A DNA stretch of 64,000 nucleotides from Quillaja saponaria (GCA_029379385.1 CM055614.1:1612001-1676000); one strand, 5' to 3'. Positions 24,060 through 37,774 are shown, counted from the stretch's first letter. Program-made: numbers and translations. The notes: generated by a model from the letters alone, not told the origin.

Positions 24060-25704
24060 CCTTTTACACCCTAATTATTATATCCTACAGAAAATTATAC
24101 AAAGAAATTAGGGTGAGGGGAAAAGATTTGGGGTCCACCACTGGGTTTTGAAAGGGACATGCGAACTAATATGGGGTGTTCTGGTGTCTGCCTGGACAAA
24201 GTGGATGATGGTGAAATATATACATATGGGTGATCCAAGCATAGCTAAATGTAAATAGCAATTATTAGTAAAAATAAAAGAAAAACTTTCCCATTTTCCT
24301 ACACAAACACACTGCCCTTATTGCACTCTTACTCAACCATTTCGTCATCCCCACGTTTACATGTCCTTACTGCAGCGGATGATAATTTAGTATTGCCAAT
24401 TGCTAGAAATCTTGGCACAGGTGAACAGCATGAACCGTTTGATCATTGGAGAAGATATAACTAGTTAAACTTTGATTTTAATATAAACCTAATTACACAA
24501 TTTACAAGATTGATTGTAATATCTTTATGGATTTGGAAGAAGACCGTAGTAGTAGTAGTACGTGGGGGATGAATTTCATCCTAGTTCGTCTTTGATCAAA
24601 TAAAATATTTAATCATATGCCAATAAGCTTATCTCATTATTACTTAGTTAAAAATAATAACCTCATCTAGCTAACTCACATACTTGAACTTGTTTGTCGT
24701 AATTCACTCAATTACTTACCAATCAAAGCTCGCCAGAGATTTATAACTGTTTGACATCAAATTTTGATTTGCAAGATAATTTGGTTCAATGGACAATGAT
24801 TACTTTTCGAATTTGGAAGACTGGAACTTTTTTCGTTCCCTTTGTAAAATAAAAGGCATTAGAAACAACCCGGCAGAAATACTTGTCAATGATGAGCTAA
24901 CCTCAAAATTTAAACCTTGGTTATCTTTGTTAATCACATCTGAAATTCTTACAAGTCCCACAAGTCTTACAAATCATAAAAATGCGTGCATATCTAAATT
25001 AAAACAGACCACAAAATTAACTTTGACACGGACCACACATGTATCTGTCCAAGCTAACACGTACCGTGGCAAACTCTTGTGTCACGTATGCGTAATTCTA
25101 GATTGTTTTGAATTCTGATTCTGGGATCTTGGTTTTGTAACCTGATCAATGGGTGAGATTTTTCTATTATTTGCTTAATGTTACAAGCATTGCCAGAAAG
25201 CCCAGAAGAGAATGCAAAATAGTAATCAACAGGTCCAACAATTACACGTGTCATGCCAATCAATGTTCCAAGTCAATAATTAATTCAACAATTTGACCTT
25301 ACGACGATGCATGAATATTCTTTGGATTACATTTAAAAATTAAATATGTAAAACTATACAACGCATGTAATTACATGGCATTTATATAACTTAGGTTGGG
25401 GGTAGTTGCTTAACCAAAACTCTTGGTATTTGACTTGTGTCTCTTGGCTTAGGTGGGTATTGTTAGCGTGGACCCTTCTTCCTCTTTGTCGTATATACTT
25501 GACACTGCACTAAGTACCCCTTACTAAGGGTACCAAACCCAAAAATATATATAGATTTTTTTTTAATTAATAATAATAATAAATATTCAAAATATTTATA
25601 TATATTTCAATTAATATGTCTCTTGTAAAACAAATTTAAACTCGTAAGATTAATATAAAAGAAACGTTATATATTAACCAATAAACCAATCCTTCAAATA
25701 TATG

Positions 25705-25744
<40 letters not shown>

Positions 25745-27529
25745 TAAAAGAATTCAAAATCGATGGCAAACTTCAATTTTGCTACTGTATTTTTTATAGA
25801 AAATATAGCATGCAGCTAAGTCATGTTACACTCATGATACATACACGTGCAGTGAGCTGATGAACTCCCAACAATTTGATCAATAGAAAATCAACCATAG
25901 GAGCTGGACAAGATCCAAGATTTGAAAAAAATACAAGACATACAATGAAAGTTAGGTATACGGAGAGGTAGAGTAAAATTTTGTATACATTGCTTGCAAA
26001 GATTGAAGTTGTGTGTTTAAAATCAGCCATAACTGTAGCAGTTGTCAGTTCATGATCACCACAACGACCTTTGTCCAAATATGTTCACATTTCACTTTTC
26101 TTTCCACTTTGAATTGCTTTTAAACTAGTGGTTGCCTTTTCACTGCATCCTATATATCTATATAAGTAAAGAAAATTAAAAAAAACGTGTGACAAGTACT
26201 ACAAAATATAATTAAATTGAAATCGTGCTCACATTTAAAGAATAAACGAAATTAAAATTAGAGCTTAAAAGGTTCGTAAGGCCGACATGAAAGAGAAATA
26301 GAGAATAGAGAATAGTGTAGTGATTAAGCAGACATTATAGTGACTAACGAGCTACCGTTTGATAGAATCAAACAATAATGAGTTTGTCTAAGAGAATTTG
26401 GAGCGAATTAGATTAAATCAATTTGAGAGTTTAATTACGTAATTATCGAGTTATGCAGCCGTCACCCGGGACTTATAATTATATATTATTAATTAATTAT
26501 AAATTACATTAGCCAAGTTGGGAAAATGACAAGTTGCGAGAGCTACGTTTTGATGATCTTGCACAACTGTATTCATATTAAAATGGTTAAAGATTCAATG
26601 GCATTTTATCAACCCCTTTGAAACGACAGAAATTTCGCATCACAAATTCAAATCTCAGGTCCTACTACATTAGCATAGACCGATTCTCTTCTCCCTTTAC
26701 CACCTCCTAGGCTCCTACCTTCAAGCCACAAGTCAGAAGTTGGAATTTGTACAATCTAGAAATATGTTTATATTTTCCTATTTCTAATTTCTATTTCTCC
26801 AACATTGTCTTGGACTTGAGAGGAAAATTGGTGAGTTTGTTCAAGTGTCACAACACCATTGGAGAGTAACTCCCTAAGACCCCTCAAGTTGACTAGTTCT
26901 GCAGGGGGTGAGGTGGTAAACGATTCATGTTCTACATAACAAACATTAGATACAGAGGTCCAATTGAATAATTTGAATATCATTTCAATTTCAATCTATA
27001 TATAAAATCAAATTGGAATGTGATTTAAAATATTTGAGTTCAAATAAAATTTTTAATATTTAAATTTGTGAGGGCAAATTTGGTATTGAGAAACATTACT
27101 ATTTAAATTTTTAATAAAGCAAAAATAATTTCAAATGTTAATTATTGACTTGAATACTAATTCAAATTATTTTTTGGAAAATGTAATCAAATAATGTCAA
27201 ATTCGAATTATTCGATCTTGAATAATTGGGTGAAAACAAATTTGTCAACTTTAATCAAACCTTCGAAGTTGAAACTAATACTTGCAAAATGTAAATATTT
27301 GAAATTCCCCAACAGAATCAACATGGTTGTCACAGTAAATATTCCAGTCTATGAACATTTTGTAAAGGGGACCTTACCAACTGCTATGGCTTGAAATTAG
27401 AATAAAAAGGAAATAACGAGCAGATTTAATACGCTGTTCCACATAAGACTAAAGCAATATACCTCAACAACATTGGGATCTACCTGCCTTAACTGAAATC
27501 TCACAAAAACATGCAACCAATATTTGAAG
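24060..27529. other. Intergenic, AT-rich, no supported gene
   Basis: Small ORFs (for example 24789-25118 and 26768-26983) show no domain and no splice context. A (TA)8(GA)12 compound microsatellite lies at 25705-25744. The part closest to 24060 is the MYB promoter, and the part just below 27530 is the Hip 3' UTR. Confidence 0.5.
25705..25744. repeat. Compound (TA)8(GA)12 microsatellite
   Basis: A run of TA dinucleotides passes directly into a run of GA dinucleotides. Confidence 0.9.
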
Positions 27530-30500
27530 TTACTTTGGACCTCCAAATTTGCCCATCATCTTAGCAATTACAGGTGCCACCTTGGGATTTCCCTGATGCT
27601 TGGCCAAATTAGCAGGGTTCTTCATTACTGCAATGAAAATAATACAGCCATTATCAAATCAACCAAGCATTCATCGAGCAATCAGGAAACTTTTCAAAGA
27701 ATTAGGCCTCCACATATCAGAAAAAGCGGAGTAACATTGAAGGGAAGGAACTGTTACGGTACCAAGAAGCTGTATGAATAGTATATTGAATACTTTTTCC
27801 AATCAGCATTAGCATGGAGCAAAACACATGCTGATGAGCAAATCCGAATTATTTTTCAATTACTAACAAGCTGATAGGCAGTACAATAAATTTAGGTTTT
27901 GAGTCTCTTCATCCTACACTCTACCTTGATGTATTCAACAGATATAATCCAATCTCAGCGTCAAAGCAAGTTAACCAAGAAAAACAAAAGGAAAGAAAAA
28001 GGACCGTTAGATCAATGATAATTGCTAGAGTACAGATGTTGTGCAAGTGAAAGGCTTCATTCTCTTGCATACGAAGAAACAAAGTTGGCCTTAAGTCTAC
28101 ATATTCTTCCTTGTCCCAGATCCAACACAGGAGCTGAACAAGAGTCCATTTTTTCCTTTCATTTATGTATTTAAAAGAATAAACCTTGAAATTATAACAC
28201 ATCAAATAACAGAGATGAAAATACCAGCTGAGGCAAGCAAACTGTTCTGTATCATCAGTTAACCACAAAGATTTAATTCAGAAAATGGCTACAAATTAAT
28301 TCGGATGTAGGCTACCTAGTTATCTCCTTGCGCCAAGGTGTAGCATTAACCATTTGAATACAACAGGGAACTTGTGGGTAATGCAAGTCTCAACATATTT
28401 TTGGTTAAAGACTTAAAAGCTCCAACATATCAAAATTGGCAACAGATAGATAAGAGTGAAAATAAGAATGTCAGCACCGAGAAAGTACCATCTTGAAGAG
28501 CAGCCATGACTTCTGGATCACTAAATGCGGCCATCAGCTCCGGGTCCTGCGATAGACATCAACAAAAACATCAATTACATTTAGCATACACATTAGTGAA
28601 AGATAAATCAAAATGAACAAAAATAGTAAGAAAGTATCTCTTGATGCCCTACAACCATATAGTAAACAAGAAATGACACAAACAGCATAAGCATACTAAT
28701 ATTGTACACAGTTTATTAGAATATTTCACCCGAAAAAATAGCAGAAAAAGAGTTTTCATGCGAAAACAGTAGAAAACTATAACAAGTTCTCACTTCTTAA
28801 TTTAAAATCATAAAAAATTTATACTTCCAGTCATACTTACATTTAATATTTTGCTAAAGTCAACATTCCCAGGAACTCCTCCAGGCATACCACCAGGCAT
28901 GCCCCCAGGAGTTCCCCCTGGAACGCCTCCAGGCATGCCCCCCGGAAAGCCTCCAGGCATGCCCCCTGGAAAGCCTCCAGGCATGCCCCCTGGAAAGCCT
29001 CCAGGCATGCCCCCTGGAAAGCCACCAGGCATGCCCCCTGGAAAGCCACCAGGCATGCCTCCTGAATTTCTGCTGGAAGATGACTGCTCTTGTTTCTTAG
29101 CCTTCTCATAAGCAGCCTAAAACAAAGATGCACCAGCAGCAACCAATTAAATGAATACAATGAAGCAGGACAATAATACGAGGAGATGAATGTAGATATT
29201 GATACCTGAGCTTCAGCACGGCGACAGTTGTCTCTCACGCTCAACTTTTTTCTCCTCCCTCTCTTTGCGCAACCTGTCATACTTCCTACGGTGTTCCTCA
29301 ATCTTGTGTACGTTTGGTTCCACCTGCAAATTCCAAAAATTTCAGAGACATGCTAAACATGTGCCACAACAACTTTTTCAGCCTTGTTCTTATTCTTGAA
29401 GTATAATTATTTCAATACATCTTCAAATGACACTGAGGCACCACCAGTCATTGTTAAAAGAATATAGAAGTTATTCTGTAGCTTCCAAACATAACACTTT
29501 GTGTTAGATTTAGTGCTCAGAGTGCTTATACGCATGAGCGTGCACACACACCACATTGACATGACATATCCCTTCCAGAAAATTCAGGCCAGTAAGGATC
29601 CAGTTAAACTAAATTGTGAACAGATGATCATGACATGCTCCCCAAGCATCTCATTAAAATCAAACAGAGGTACAGAGGAATTAGAGACTAGAGAGAGCAA
29701 ACCTTCTTAAGAACAGCATTTATTTCCTCATCATAATCTATATTCGATGCCACATGAAGATCCTTTGCAGCCTCTTCCCACTGTCCAAGCAATGCTCGTG
29801 CTATCCCACGCGACTTATAGCCTTTAGCCGAATCCGGATTAATCTGATATGAAAAATATGGTTCATAATTCATACATATGACATTAACTTACTATCTTAA
29901 ATAAGCGAGCTATGCATCCTGCCCATCGGAAAACAAATAACCTCCCTTGCACGATAATGTGCACCCATTTTGGGAGGTAACAAAATGAAAATTCAATAAG
30001 CATTCCATACTAATAGACAACATAAAAATAGAGACAAAACCAGAAGTGAAATAGCTACGGAGAAATAAGATAATAACCTCCAAAGCAGCATTTGCATCAC
30101 GGATAGCAGCATTTGGTTTCTTCATCTTAATGTAGACACTGGCTGCTCAAAAGCCATAATAAGTCAATAGAAATAGTAAACAAATAATTATAGGATTTAA
30201 AGTGAAACTCAATCCATACCTCTTGTCCCATACATAATCGCGGAGGTGGGGTTCAGCAAAATTGCCTCCGTCAAATTCTCAATTGCTTCCTCCAACTTAC
30301 CTGCATCAGAATCATACCATTGTGAAGTGGATAACATAAATACATGCATCACATATCATCATATGCACTCTACAAGTCCCTTATGCTTTACAGGGGATTT
30401 TACCATCAGAGATAGCTTCCATGGCTTTAACTTTGGCCAATTGTGAAGAATCGCGATTCTCTTCAGTGACCTCAACATTTGGGTCTCCCATCTGCAATTA

Positions 30501-31338
30501 TGTTGGTTTAATCAGGCACCATTTGGTTGATAACTAGAACTCTTTTGGATATTTCTTTCCACATTTCAGACTATCAAAAAACACTACTTACATGATAAAA
30601 AAATGGTAATAAAAATGAATTAAAAATACAGTATGCGGAAACCTTTCCACCTAGTTTAGCATTTCTAGATTCATATTTGGCTTGTATCCTGCTTATTCTA
30701 TCCAAGTAGCTCTGATTATAATTATACCATATCCTATTATTATTTTTGATTCATAGAAAAATCCATAAGAACACTAAAAAGGTAATTCGGAAATATAAAC
30801 AAGTCACCAAACGATGCCCTAATGAGAGACGTGAATTAAATCCATAATTACCTTCTGTGGAGGATCATTGTCAGGCTCAACAGTCTCGCCCTCAAGCTCA
30901 ATATCGGATTCGATTATCTCGTCTTCGTCTTCTTCCTCAATATTCGCTTGTCCACCTCCAAGATCCTCCATGTCATCGTCGCTCTCCACCACATAGCTCT
31001 TCTGTACTTAGCACCCGTATAAATTTACATATATTTGTAGAAATCAATAAAGCAAACATAGCAGAACAATTCAACAACAGCGTACCGCTTTGGTATCTTC
31101 GTTCTTGTAAGCAGACGGTGGAACCTTCGCACCGAGACTGAAACGAACAAAGAGATTGCAAACGTAGGTTTATTTCCAACGAAAACGAGGAGAAAGAGAG
31201 AGAGAGAGAGAGAGTATTGGATTTTTACCTCTCGAGGTATTCACGGAAGAAGGAGATAGAAGGGTCGCTGAGAATGGATGGATCGGACTTGCACTGTTCG
31301 ACGAAATGCTTCAATTGATTCAACTTGGACTCGTCCAT
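27530..31338 (-). CDS. HIP1: Hsc70-interacting protein (Hip), one-base frameshift in exon 8
   Basis: Hip is a cytosolic TPR co-chaperone that stabilises the ADP state of Hsp70. Eleven exons were read: 31229-31338, 31086-31137, 30852-31001, 30404-30491, 30220-30300, 30078-30142, 29703-29843, 29206-29323, 28841-29116, 28489-28546 and 27530-27627. Joined with one surplus base removed they give about 411 residues. Order: N-terminal dimerisation segment ([16 protein letters not shown]), acidic linker, TPR block ([25 protein letters not shown]), charged helix, GGMPGGFP repeats, then a C-terminal DP-type domain ([17 protein letters not shown], ending [10 protein letters not shown]). In exon 8 the frame runs ERERQ and then into a stop. 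Removing one T (base 29226 on the plus strand) restores RRRAEAQ and a 117-base exon. All other borders are intact, so sequence error or a recent null allele is likely. Confidence 0.88.
28870..29060 (-). repeat. 24-bp coding repeats (Gly-Gly-Phe/Met-Pro) in Hip exon 9
   Basis: About five copies of a 24-base unit encoding PGGFPGGM, with degenerate flanking copies in which Phe is replaced by Val or Thr. Gly/Met/Pro-rich repeats are normal at this place in plant and animal Hip. Near-identity of the central units suggests recent slippage. Confidence 0.9.
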
Positions 31339-33304
31339 TCTGCGTTTGCTTCAGTGATGTGTGTGACAGAGAAGAGGGTCAAGGTAATTTCGAGACTTTC
31401 CACTACTTACTCCTCCTATTTAAGCAAAAGGGGAGTCTTCCACTCTTCTTTATTCGGTCATGTGTCGAAGAAATGAAAAACAGCAAGATACGAATGCCGG
31501 ACTGCGCCAGACGAGGCTATTCTAGTACCTTCTAATGGATAGGATAGACTAAGCATCATTCGAGATGGGTTGTACGTTGATGGGCTTATTTTTGGGGTCT
31601 CTGAGTTTTTCCTTTTCTATCATAGGCCCATTGCACTAAATAACTATTCTACAGTAGGAGCCCGTCATGACACTTAAATTTTATTTATTTATTTTCAGTT
31701 TCAATAATGAGCTTAAAAGATCAAATCATAATATAAAATTTTATGAGGGTGTTTTACTTTTTTTTCTTTTCTTTATTGATGTTTTTCCATTTTTTTTTAT
31801 TTTTTTTTAAACTTCAATATCTGTCTTCTTTTTGTTGAGTTAACTTATTAAATAATGAGTTTGTAAAAATAGTTATTGATATCTTATTTCATTTAATAGA
31901 AATAAGATTTAAATCCATTAATCTTAGTATTTTTTATTTTATTTTAAAAAAATGACATATTAGCATATGTGGAGAGGAAACATGATCAATAAGCTAATGT
32001 GCTAGCATACCCATTTATTTATTTCCAATTTAAATAGTGAGTCTGAAAAATCAAATTATAGTATAAATTTTTATGAGAATTATTTTTCCCCTAATTGGTG
32101 TTTTAGATTTTTAAATAAATTTTTTTTATGGGTAAAAAGTGTAAATAGTTAATGACATAAATAATTAAACCTAGTATTTTTTTTTCTTATTTTAATTAAA
32201 ATTTAATATATGCCTATGTTTTGTATGAGATAATATATTAAATAATTAATTTACTAAAGTCATTAGTGATTTGTTAGAGTGACAATGCTCATTAACATTT
32301 TTTTTTTTTGTTAACATGATAACATATTATCTAATGTGGCACTAAAATATTAGATGCGGCAATGTGTCAAAACATTAGTTGAATCATTTGCTTAGGGGTG
32401 TGTAGAGAATATGAGAACCCTACTAACCTGAACCAACTCGACCGAGACTTGATAATCTGATTAAACTCGAGATTTAAGTTGGGTGATATTTTATCTTTAT
32501 CTCATATCGGGTCACTTATCTGAATGAAATAATTTCAACTCGGGAATACTTAACCCACTCAAATTTATTTACTAATATTTTAAAATAAAAAATATAATCA
32601 AATATAATTTATAATATTTTAATACATTAAAATGATTGTACGACTCAACTCAAATTGATTTTTATCCTTTTATATTTTGCCTTGAAAAATATAAATTATA
32701 GAAGTATATTTATTTTATTTTAAACTCTTTATTAAATTTGTAATTTTAATAAACTTGAATTTATGTTTATTTCTAACTTCAGAATTATATAATTTAGATT
32801 TTTTATAATCTTATTTTAGAGATTACTATTTGTTAAAAATCGATAATATATTATTTTATAATAAAATTTAATAAATGTTCCACTTCACCCAAATCCCACC
32901 TCACATAAGTTTTTAACCAAGTGTGATTTTTTGTCACTCTATCACCCGACATTTAAATTTAGGTAAATTTTTGTAAAAATTATTTCAAACCCAACTCACC
33001 CTCGTACTAGCACACCTTTACATTTACTCAAGTGTCATCGTCTCATTCAAAACAGAAAATGATAATAATTTTATTATATATTATAAATTGTGCAACCGAA
33101 AGCACCTAAGTGAAAATAATAAGGTTTTTGCTGAAATGAGGTTTTTGCTGAAATGAATCCGGAAAAACCAAGCAAACAACATAATACCCAATGTCTGGTA
33201 CCGACATATGGACACATAAATACAGACTGAAATACTGTAAAAGTTATTTACTCCATTGCAGATTTGCAGTGCAGGTAGCCATTGCCAAAGTGTAGAAGGG
33301 ATGC
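31339..33304. other. Intergenic between Hip and LTPG
   Basis: This region is very AT-rich with poly-T runs and no supported gene. The first 150 bases are the Hip leader and promoter. The stretch at 32430-32560 contains phrases such as ACCAACTCGACC that are typical of degenerate plant repeats, but I could not assign it. A 17-bp unit is tandemly duplicated at 33122-33155, probably in the LTPG 3' UTR. Confidence 0.45.
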
Positions 33305-33983
33305 TCAATAAAACATCATAGAACACCAAAACAAGAGTAAAAAGGAAATCCCAGTGAATGCTATTCTGTCTGCAGCTCCATCAACTTTTCGCCGTTCTAA
33401 TACTGTAAGAATAATAATTAATAAATAAAAGAATTGCAATATTAATGTTAAAATTTTAATTACTGAATAAGCAGAGAGCGAGAGTCTGTTTACCTGGTTG
33501 TGTTCCCGCCGCAGGAGACGGAGCTATCCCTGAAATTATTATTACCAGCGTAAAAACGCAAACAATTCAAGATCTTTGACAAGTTGAAATTGATATATAA
33601 GAAATTTCACAATCCATAATGGAAGAGAAAGCATAAAATCTTAATTAGTATTTTTAAAATTGAGACGTACCATTGCAGTCAATGGAACCGATGTTGACAC
33701 CACAATTCCGAGTGAGATTGAGAGCCTGAGTGAGATTGGTGCCGAAAGATTCAAGTAAGGCAGATCCAGTAAAAAGAATGCAGAGGCAGGGGAGCTCATT
33801 TGTCACTGTTTCTATCAATGGATTACAACAAATTGTTGGTGGGTTTGTAGAGTTCATGTAATCCAAACACGGTGCTAGCTTATCAGCGCAAGCAGGATTC
33901 TCTTGCCCCTCTGTGAAGCTTGTGACACCTACCATCAAAACCAAAATCATCATCGTCAACGTACTGTAGAAACCCATTTTCAT
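33305..33983 (-). CDS. GPI-anchored non-specific lipid-transfer protein (LTPG type)
   Basis: This is a secreted eight-cysteine lipid-binding protein, probably tethered to the outer plasma membrane and involved in surface-lipid (cutin, wax or suberin) export. Three exons, 33671-33983, 33494-33529 and 33305-33402, make 148 residues. The start at 33983 (MKMGFYSTL) gives a signal peptide up to about residue 26; an upstream in-frame Met would put charged residues before it and is unlikely. The eight-Cys pattern is complete: C, C, CC, CLC, C, C, with the CLC spacing of the LTPG class. Two N-linked sites (NLT) precede Cys 7. After the domain come a short Pro/Ala linker (APSPAAGTQP) and a hydrophobic C-terminus (FLLLFWCSMMFY), which fits a GPI-attachment signal although the linker is short. 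No breaks were seen. Confidence 0.9.
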
Positions 33984-34070
33984 GCTTAAATTAAATCTCA
34001 ATTTCTGAAAATATTTTGGTTTGAGTTCTCTGTCTCTGTCTCTGTCTGGAGCTTCGTCTTCCTGGTTCTG

Positions 34071-34079
34071 CTCTATATA
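34071..34079 (-). promoter_or_regulatory. TATA box of the LTPG gene
   Basis: TGTATATAGAG on the minus strand, about 90 bp before the ATG at 33983. Confidence 0.55.
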
Positions 34080-34084
34080 CAAGG

Positions 34085-35352
34085 CTCGTTGCAGGGTTTT
34101 GATCTAGAAAATTTATGAAATAGAACAAGGAAAACTGATAACCCACCCTACGTCCTCAATAAGTATTTTCTTTTCTATTTTTTTTTTTTTTTTTGGAACA
34201 AAGATATAAAAATGGTGAAGAATACTTGGTCAAATCTGATATCTCCTAGCTAACTTCATTGAAACAGCTCCCCAAGAGGTTTACAACTCCATTTGTTTTG
34301 AGTATTAATTTAATCTATTATCAACTTGAAGGTGTCATCTAGATGTTGCAATGTGATTTCCTAACTGCCATATTATCTCATTTTTGGAAAAATTAGGAAG
34401 GAATTTCCTTAATTAATACACGATTAACAACCAATTTTATCTGTAAATTAAGTTGATTAATTTGAATGATTGTTATTATAAATGCATATTCTTTTGTGGT
34501 AAACTAGTTGACCCCTCAAATATTTAATATATCTCAATTTAAATGCAGTTTTTTACTAAAATTTAAAGCTAGCTAGTTAAATCGAAGACGTGCTGGTAAA
34601 AATATAATATTCTTTTTTTCTAACTAATAAAATAATAAATAAATAGGAGAGGATGGAGGCTATTGATTAGTTTAGGTGGTTGTCTTGTTTAGCCTATGAA
34701 AGTGGGATTGTTTTTCAGGAGAGTAGACAAGCCATCGAAGATGCTGAATATGCATAATCCTGTAGTGGAATATTTTTTTTATTTTATGTATCTTAATTAT
34801 AATGTATTATAAAAGCCATGCTGCCCTTGCTCATATTTCAACTATTTGTATCCAATTTCTTAATTTGAAAATCACATTAAATAAATCCAAAGGATATTAT
34901 TATCACCATAAAAATTAATTAAGAAAAAAAAAAAAAAAGAAGGTTAGAATATGGCTTGTTGATCGCCCTGAAAAATTAAGAAAGGAGTATATTAAAGTTT
35001 TCAATAACATTAGGAGTCTAGAATGGGTCGGAGTCAGTTTGATGTGAGCGTGCATTAGGTAATAAAATCTTATATGAACTTATATTTATCGAATATAGCG
35101 AGCCTTAGCAGCCCAAAATAAGAAGAATAAAGTTATTGAAACTATGCTTATAAATCGCGGGCTTGTGCACTTTAAATGGTTTAGGCTTTAAATTTGGTCC
35201 ATATATTTTTTGATTTCCCTCACCCTTTTTAATAAGAAAAGAAAGATAGAAAGAATTGCATTTGAATTCCAAGCGGATAATTCAGAGCATACACCAAGTA
35301 GTAAACCTTGGAACCGGAGGCTGAGAGCTTCGTTATCTCTGAGTTGTAGACA
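34085..35352. other. Divergent intergenic region
   Basis: This lies between the LTPG gene (minus) and the plastid-type protein gene (plus). It is AT-rich with several poly-T and poly-A runs. No coding region was seen. Confidence 0.5.
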
Positions 35353-37774
35353 ATGGCGTCACTAAGCATAGGCATCGCAACCACAAGCCTGTCTCTCTGT
35401 ACAAAGACAACTTCACACCGTTTTAGGACCAGAATTTGCTGTATTGGATGGGTACCTCTGATATTTTCTGTATTTCTTCATTTCTTTTTATTTTTCTTGT
35501 TCAATCCGATTTTCAATAAAAATTTCTGTAAGGAAAGGACCCAGAAGGCATTCTTGGCCCGCCTCAAACTGGCCACATAGCAAGGACAGAGTTTAAACGA
35601 CGGCTTGAGAAAGACGCCGATGCCCGCGAAGCATTTGAGCGTCAAGTACACGAAGAAAAAGAGCGTCGACGAGCCTTTCGACAAGTATTTTGAATTTTTA
35701 ATGTAATTTATATATTGAATATAGTATCTCCTTTAGTATTATAACTGAGGTTTGGTTGGTTTGTCTGTTTTAGTCTCGGGTTATTCCGGATTCACCAGCA
35801 GAGCTCATTGAGTACTTCCTCGACACTGAGGCTCAGGAAATTGAGTATGAGATTGCAAGAATGAGGCCACGGTTAGTGCTTCTTAGCTCATTGTTGCTTG
35901 TTCCACAATGTCGCGTGAAGAGAAATGCGGATTTTTTAATAATCTAAAAAGGAATGTGAAGATTGAAACTTGCATACCAGCCGTTTGAGGCTTTGTTTTC
36001 GTCATCATAGAAGCGCTTTTGCTTAAAGCATGTATATGTCAAAATATTTTGATTGGAGAATGCTTAATTTTTGGTTTAGAAATAAGATGGACATTGAGAT
36101 CTGAATCAATACTGGCACTGACAATAATAAAAATATTTAGCCTAGAGCTAATAATTATCAAATAATTTCTGCATGTTTCTTATGGATAGATTATGCATGC
36201 AGTCTTAATAGTTATATAACCACGTTGTTTATGTAATCCATTCGAATATATCATCTGATTAATAAATTAATAGGGGGAAACTCTGTGATCACTCATTGGC
36301 TTTTATTTGAATGTTTGAGAAGATTGTGTAGTATTCTGCCAAGTTTTAAACTACTTTTTGGAATAGATTAACTATGAAATAAACGTGGAGTTTTATAATT
36401 CCTGTTAGCCAAGTGATAATCTGGACGTAATGCCTAACAGTAGGGGTTCCCTTGGAGGTTGTAAGTCAGGAGGAGCATAAAAACTGAAGTATTCAGTGAC
36501 AGTATGGTAATGGTTTCAGCATGATGTTAGAGAACCTTGGCATTGGAAAATTTCCATTCATAGATATACTTGACAAAGAATAACATCTAATATATTTCTT
36601 AATTTATCAACTACTTAACCTTACACAGTTGGAAAAGAATAGCATCTAATAGATTTCTGAATCTCCTTATTTGGATTTGGGTATGAGGACTAAATTTTCA
36701 CTAGAGGAGTTAAAGTAACTAGTGGGTCACTCTTTTGGAACATTTTATGATTGATTTTATGGTACCCATATTCTGTTCTCATTTATTATCATAATTACTA
36801 ATATTTCTGCAGATTGGACGAAGACTTTTTTTCACACTTAAAATTTGAGCTAGGACAGCTTCGGTTTGCTGTTTTGAAGACACAGGTTCTTTCTTAAAAA
36901 TATATATTGGGTCAAAAGAATCTGGTAGGGTTACATTATGCAAATACTGATGGTTTTTATAGGACATGGAAGATAGATTGATTGAGCTGGAGGCTTTGCA
37001 GAAAGCCCTTCTGGAAGGAACAGGTTTGTCAGGCGCCATAAATTCACTATGGGATTTTGCTTTTCTCTCAAAAACTAGAAACTCATAATCCTTTATCCCC
37101 ATCAACTGCTACAGAAGCCTATGATAAAATGCAAACTGAACTCATAACAGCAAAGGCAAGCCTCACCAAAATCTTGACATCAAAGGATATTAAGGCAACT
37201 GTATGTTCTAGTCATTGATTCACCTCTAAACCTCTATCTCCCTCCTCTCACTCTCTGCTGCTTATTGTATTTATATGTGCAAATGAATCAAAATTGTCTT
37301 AATATGCAGTTACTTGATATGGTTGAGCGCAATGAACTCAACAGATCGTTGTTGACGCTTCTTGATGAAAACATAGCAAATGCACACAATGGTAATCAGG
37401 TAAAAAGCAACTGGGAATGCTTTTTTTTGGGGGGCAGTTGTCTTGTAAAAAGAGTTTACACAACGGCCAAATGGGACTTGACATAAGAGGCAATTGGTTT
37501 TTTCAGTGAAGGGACAATAGTTAGCTAAGAAGGGAAATATAGATAATTGCAGTTTCTGTCGTTGTAATACTTTAGAGAGATTAAAAGGAACCTCGATAAT
37601 AGGAAAGAACAGTTACCTATGGCAAGCTTGGAACACTATTGAGTTGTTTGGATTATTGCTATGAGATTGTTACCCATTATGACATGAATGATTTTGATTT
37701 TGCACATGCAGAAGCAAGCAGCCGAATTCATGGAAAAGCTACGTGGGTCTGTTCTCAGATACATGACAGTTTAG
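35353..37774 (+). CDS. Conserved plastid-type coiled-coil protein of unknown function
   Basis: Eight exons join cleanly: 35353-35451, 35538-35684, 35774-35871, 36813-36885, 36963-37023, 37115-37200, 37310-37399 and 37712-37774, giving 238 residues. The first ~30 residues (MASLSIGIATTSLSLCTK...) are Ser/Thr-rich, with Ala in second and basic residues later, as in chloroplast transit peptides. The mature part starts near WDPEGILGPPQTGHIART. Next is a strongly charged helix (FKRRLEKDADAREAFERQVH) and a segment VIPDSPAELIEYFLDTEAQEI. The rest is mostly helical with leucines at heptad-like spacing, ending EFMEKLRGSVLRYMTV. I recognise no named enzyme domain. The sequence feels familiar as an 'uncharacterised, chloroplastic' plant protein, but I cannot give a function. 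The acceptor of exon 2 was chosen because only this one keeps the frame open. Confidence 0.82.

Noticed and set aside
24789..25118. 109-codon plus-strand ORF
   Set aside because: No recognisable domain, no splice partners, and composition like the surrounding AT-rich DNA.
28870..29060. Regular 24-bp repeats resembling a CRISPR-like array
   Set aside because: The units are directly adjacent without spacers, in frame, and encode the Gly/Met/Pro repeat of Hip in a plant nuclear gene.
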